Of a stretch of DNA of 43,952 nt, positions 41,055-43,952 are shown piece by piece. Source of the DNA: Silvanigrella paludirubra (GTDB lineage: Bacteria > Bdellovibrionota_B > Oligoflexia > Silvanigrellales > Silvanigrellaceae); contig NZ_CM018765.1 of assembly GCF_009208775.1 (NCBI RefSeq), forward strand, positions 1-43,952. Reading direction: 5' to 3'. The translations under genes were made by a program, and so were the position numbers. Each line of letters starts with the position of its first letter. Position 1 is the first letter of the stretch. The notes under the pieces were generated by a model that made no database searches, had not been told where the DNA came from, and worked only from the letters and a program-made list of their open reading frames with translations.

Positions 41055-41729
41055 TTAATAAACCTGAGACCAAGAAATAGATTTTATTAATAAACCTGTA
41101 GGATTTCTTATATAATCAAGTTCGGAATTTATTTTATTTTTTCCAATATTTAAAATAGCAGTCCATTTTACAGATCCAACTTGCTGTCCATTTTTAGTTG
41201 CAACTTCTGTCCAATTTATTTGCCAAGAATCTGAATCTGCTAAAGGTAATACTGAATCAATTTGAACTGAAATACTCATAATTTGGGCTGTTACATCTGG
41301 TGGTGTTTTTATCCAATAATCTTGAATAGTATTAAAAGCATTTTGTGAACAATAAACCCGAACTCTTTCCATCATTATTTTTTTTAATTTTCCATCTGTT
41401 GTTATAGTCCTAATATCTGTTATAAATTGAGATAATTGATAAATAATAATAGCACTATCAATTTTTGTATTTGCATCGACACGATCTATTTGAATAGGTT
41501 GTCCTTGAGATGTTACTTTAACAACGTATGGAACAAATTTTGGTTTAAAAGCTATATTTACAAGACTAATAATACAAATAATGTTTGCTAATACAGATAA
41601 TATAGATGTTACTTGCCATATTTTTTTATCTCTAATCAATGACCCATATCGCTCATTCCACTCAAATTTTGCTTGAACATACGGCATATAAGGATTTTCA
41701 TTTTCACTTTTTTTATCAATACCAAGCAT
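41055..41729 (-). CDS. virB8: VirB8/TrbF inner-membrane assembly protein
   Basis: 224 residues, ATG after GAGGT. NPYMPYVQAKFEWNERYGSL is the TrbF-typical N-terminus; one membrane helix (residues 41-62) precedes a periplasmic NTF2-like domain with FVPYVVKVTSQGQPIQIDRV and SWQINWTEVATKNGQQVGSV. It nucleates the inner-membrane complex. Confidence 0.92.
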   Translation of the reverse strand: MLGIDKKSENENPYMPYVQAKFEWNERYGSLIRDKKIWQVTSILSVLANIICIISLVNIAFKPKFVPYVVKVTSQGQPIQIDRVDANTKIDSAIIIYQLSQFITDIRTITTDGKLKKIMMERVRVYCSQNAFNTIQDYWIKTPPDVTAQIMSISVQIDSVLPLADSDSWQINWTEVATKNGQQVGSVKWTAILNIGKNKINSELDYIRNPTGLLIKSISWSQVY

Positions 41730-41753
41730 TTGTTTACCTCTTAAAAATATTAA

Positions 41754-43187
41754 TTAACTCTTATTTTTTGCGTTAAAAAATCCGTTTTTTGCATTTGAAG
41801 AATTTGTTGAAGAAGATTTAAAAAATCCATTATCTGATTTTGGAGCCGATGCTGGAGCAGGTGGTGGTGGTGGCGGTGGAGGTGCTTTTGCTGTAAAAGG
41901 TGAAGATTTTATATTATCTTCGTGCATTTTCATTGCTTTATTTGCAATATTATTTGCAGATTTATCCATAGCATCACTAATATTTTCTGCTGCTGTTGAA
42001 ACTGTGTGTATTGCTGCTTTTGCTGCTGCTCTAGGAGCACTTGGCTGAGTATTTGCTGATTTATCAGAAGCTATATTTGCTTTAAAAGCATTACTAAATG
42101 ATCTGCCAGCAGCATGGACATGCCCCGCTCCTTTTGTTGCGGCGCTACCAACCATTTTACCAGCGGTTGATGCAAATCCTGCTACTCCTCCCCCTAGAAC
42201 ATTTCCACCAACACCTCCACCGCCTCCGCCACCAATTGCAAGTTTTGTCATTCCAGCAGCTAAACCAGCAATAGCAGCGGCAGAATCCGAACCGCTTGAA
42301 CCGCTTATTCCGCTTATAAATCCATTGGCAATTTGTGGAATTCTTTTAACTATAGTTGAATATGTTAAAAATGTTGCACATATAATTAAAAGTGAATATA
42401 AATTTCCACACAAATTATTTGATTTATTAATTAAATTTAAAATTTCATCGCTTATATTTATACCGACTGAAATTACTAAATATGAAAAGAATATTTTTAC
42501 GCAAACATTAAATGAATATCTTAAATATCCAAAAGCATATTGTTTTGTAAATTGAGAACCAGCAAAAGCAAGGAAAAAACATCCACCAAACATTAATAGA
42601 TATGCTTCCAGTTTTGTTATTAATAATTCCCAAGCTATTGATAAAAAACAGTACATTAATACTACAATTGTGAAGGCAAGCATTAATGAAGTAAATGGAG
42701 ACTTGAAGATTGCTTTATCCGAATCGCTTATTATTGCTGAAATAATTGAAAGGCCAGAATCTACAATACCAGTTGGGCTGAGACGATTCAAATTAGCAAT
42801 TCTTGCTCCAGCAATTTCAAACGAAGCTAATACTCCTGTATTTGGATCAGTTAAATAAGGTAACCATTGCATTAAACTTACAAATCCGCCTAAAAAAATA
42901 ACTTTATATATAAAACTATTTAATATTTGCTTGATATCATCTTTCTTTAGAACGCAGTTTATTCCAAAAATAATAATATCAATTATTGCTAAGTATAAAA
43001 ATAACGTCATCGCCATTTGTTCAGCTTTTGTCTGCCATGTTCTTGCAATATTAAAGAAAGTATCATGTATACTATCAAATACTCTGAAAAAATCATTTGC
43101 AGTTGCTTCTGTAGAACTTTGAGCAAAAATATCTTTAAAAGAGCATAATACGATTAATATTATTAGATATTTTATAATTCTCATCAT
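41754..43187 (-). CDS. virB6: TrbL/VirB6 polytopic membrane protein
   Basis: About 477 residues. A signal-like N-terminus is followed by at least six membrane helices up to residue 285 (for example SLMLAFTIVVLMYCFLSIAW and LLIICATFLTYSTI), the TrbL/VirB6 core. A glycine-rich segment (GGGGGGVGGNVLGGGVAG) and a long alanine/lysine-rich tail follow, ending in eight prolines and two NGFF motifs. Its ATG overlaps the traF stop (TGATG at 43189-43185); an ATG at 43199 is the alternative start. VirB6 lines the inner-membrane passage. Confidence 0.9.
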   Translation of the reverse strand: MMRIIKYLIILIVLCSFKDIFAQSSTEATANDFFRVFDSIHDTFFNIARTWQTKAEQMAMTLFLYLAIIDIIIFGINCVLKKDDIKQILNSFIYKVIFLGGFVSLMQWLPYLTDPNTGVLASFEIAGARIANLNRLSPTGIVDSGLSIISAIISDSDKAIFKSPFTSLMLAFTIVVLMYCFLSIAWELLITKLEAYLLMFGGCFFLAFAGSQFTKQYAFGYLRYSFNVCVKIFFSYLVISVGINISDEILNLINKSNNLCGNLYSLLIICATFLTYSTIVKRIPQIANGFISGISGSSGSDSAAAIAGLAAGMTKLAIGGGGGGGVGGNVLGGGVAGFASTAGKMVGSAATKGAGHVHAAGRSFSNAFKANIASDKSANTQPSAPRAAAKAAIHTVSTAAENISDAMDKSANNIANKAMKMHEDNIKSSPFTAKAPPPPPPPPAPASAPKSDNGFFKSSSTNSSNAKNGFFNAKNKS

Positions 43188-43720
43188 CAAAATCCCCATA
43201 TAAATAAAGCTTTTTTATTAATTTTATTTAGTTTTATAATACCAATATATCTTGAATCTAATGAATATTTAACACCATTTGAAAATACGAAAACCTCATC
43301 ATCTAACAAGAATTTACTAAATCCATTTTTTAGATGATAAAGCTTTCTTCCATCTCTATCATAATCATATAAATTTGAGTTTTTGATTATAGTTCCATTA
43401 ACTATCAATTCATTTAAATTTATTTCTATTTTATCCCCACTAGTTCCTATAACTTTTTTAATAAATTCAGAATATTTTCCATAGCATTTTCCATTTTTAA
43501 TTTTTGACAAATATCCCCTAGAGTAATACAAATCATAAAATTTTTCGTCTGGACAGAAAGTTACTATGTCCCCATTTTTAATTATAAATGAATAATTATA
43601 CATGATATAAATACCCCTAGGCATACTTTCGGTCACATTAATTCCAAAGCTGATTCCAAATTCATAAACAAAAAAATAAAATGTAATAATAAAAATAATT
43701 GTTAAAATTAATTTTTTCAT
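43187..43720 (-). CDS. traF: TraF-type S26 signal peptidase
   Basis: 177 residues, ATG after AAGGAA. An N-terminal membrane anchor (residues 4-25) precedes the catalytic serine in INVTESMPRGIY, the general-base lysine in EFIKKVIGTSGDKIEI and the family-conserved SLDSRYIG. In RP4 TraF matures and cyclises the TrbC pilin in the periplasm; here it would act on the VirB2 product at 36561. It lies 7 bp downstream of the RCC1 gene. Confidence 0.9.
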   Translation of the reverse strand: MKKLILTIIFIITFYFFVYEFGISFGINVTESMPRGIYIMYNYSFIIKNGDIVTFCPDEKFYDLYYSRGYLSKIKNGKCYGKYSEFIKKVIGTSGDKIEINLNELIVNGTIIKNSNLYDYDRDGRKLYHLKNGFSKFLLDDEVFVFSNGVKYSLDSRYIGIIKLNKINKKALFIWGF

Positions 43721-43727
43721 ATTTTCC

Positions 43728-43952
43728 TTATTTTATATTATAAATAATAGGCTTATTATTAAATTTTGAAAAATCATCTAATTGTTTTCCCCAACAATAA
43801 TTATTATTATTTAAATCTATTCCACATATGTAATTGGAATCAGTGACAGATATTGAACTAAATTTTATATTATCAATCTTTACAGGTATATTTGAGATTA
43901 ATGAATTTTCATTTCCTGTATTATTACCCCAACAATAAGCTGAATTATCAAG
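43728..43952 (-). CDS. RCC1-repeat lipoprotein, C-terminal part (joins 1-1048 on the circle)
   Basis: Same frame as the gene at 1-1048 when the 127-bp end overlap is collapsed: 98 + 1048 bases make 382 codons. This segment holds the last RCC1 units (AYCWGNNTGN, NYCWGKQLDDFSKF) and the stop TAA at 43730-43728. It does not represent a second gene. Confidence 0.85.
   Translation of the reverse strand, partial: LDNSAYCWGNNTGNENSLISNIPVKIDNIKFSSISVTDSNYICGIDLNNNNYCWGKQLDDFSKFNNKPIIYNIK
43826..43952. repeat. Terminal direct repeat, right copy
   Basis: Identical to bases 1-127; the duplicated end of a circular sequence. It lies inside the RCC1 gene, so it should be counted once. Confidence 0.95.

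Overview
The window is a complete circular plasmid written out linearly. Bases 1-127 recur exactly as 43826-43952, and one open gene (an RCC1-repeat lipoprotein) reads through the join, so the true circle is about 43,825 bp. The DNA is strongly A+T-rich with lysine- and asparagine-rich proteins, and the conjugation genes are Gram-negative P-type (Trb/VirB). This look, with RCC1-repeat surface proteins, would suit a Silvanigrellales/Oligoflexia host (Bdellovibrionota), but that is an inference. I see no rRNA, tRNA, insertion sequence or CRISPR array.

Layout. (1) 1945 down to 1, continuing through the join to 38913 on the minus strand: the first conjugation operon: trbJ/virB5, a small lipoprotein, the RCC1 lipoprotein, a TraF-type peptidase, trbL/virB6, virB8, virB9 and virB10. 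A divergent HTH/S24-like regulator (2373) and a promoter with an inverted-repeat operator sit at its head. (2) 38355 down to 31122, minus: the second conjugation operon: an outer-membrane barrel, virB11, virB2, virB3, virB4, a small membrane protein and the coupling protein virD4. A virB1-like transglycosylase lies on the opposite strand between the operons. (3) 2.4-4.8 kb: hotdog thioesterase, a possible LuxR-type ligand-binding protein and a FabG-like reductase. (4) 5.1-8.7 kb: the replicon: AbrB-like regulator, Zn/TOPRIM/RepA-like primase-helicase, an IncQ-type RepC, six iterons and three perfect hairpins. (5) 8.8-15.2 kb: DNA processing: topoisomerase III, a DUF2274-like protein, a GC-rich hairpin island (oriT candidate), a ribbon-helix-helix accessory protein and a MOBF relaxase-helicase split at an A-AAA-AAG slip site. 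(6) 15.2-16.7 kb: an actin-type partition locus whose ParM-like ATPase looks circularly permuted. (7) 17-22 kb: accessory genes, two of them (DUF6573 and GP88-like) behind matching promoter/two-hairpin leaders. (8) 22-27.4 kb: a three-gene KorB-like/DUF4365/OB-fold operon, divergent from a tyrosine recombinase operon. (9) 27.4-31.1 kb: five unrecognised genes, two of them paralogues, running behind virD4.

Together the genes describe a self-transmissible plasmid. An IncQ-like strand-displacement replicon copies it, an actin-like filament probably segregates it, a MOBF relaxase with a complete P-type channel transfers it, and the accessory genes are probably defence, counter-defence or exclusion functions. 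The strongest candidates for something undescribed are the permuted actin (15406-16419), the frameshift-linked relaxase (13170-13188), the paired leader RNAs (18930-19562), the DUF4365 operon (22047-24286) and the unknown cluster behind the coupling protein (27423-31098).
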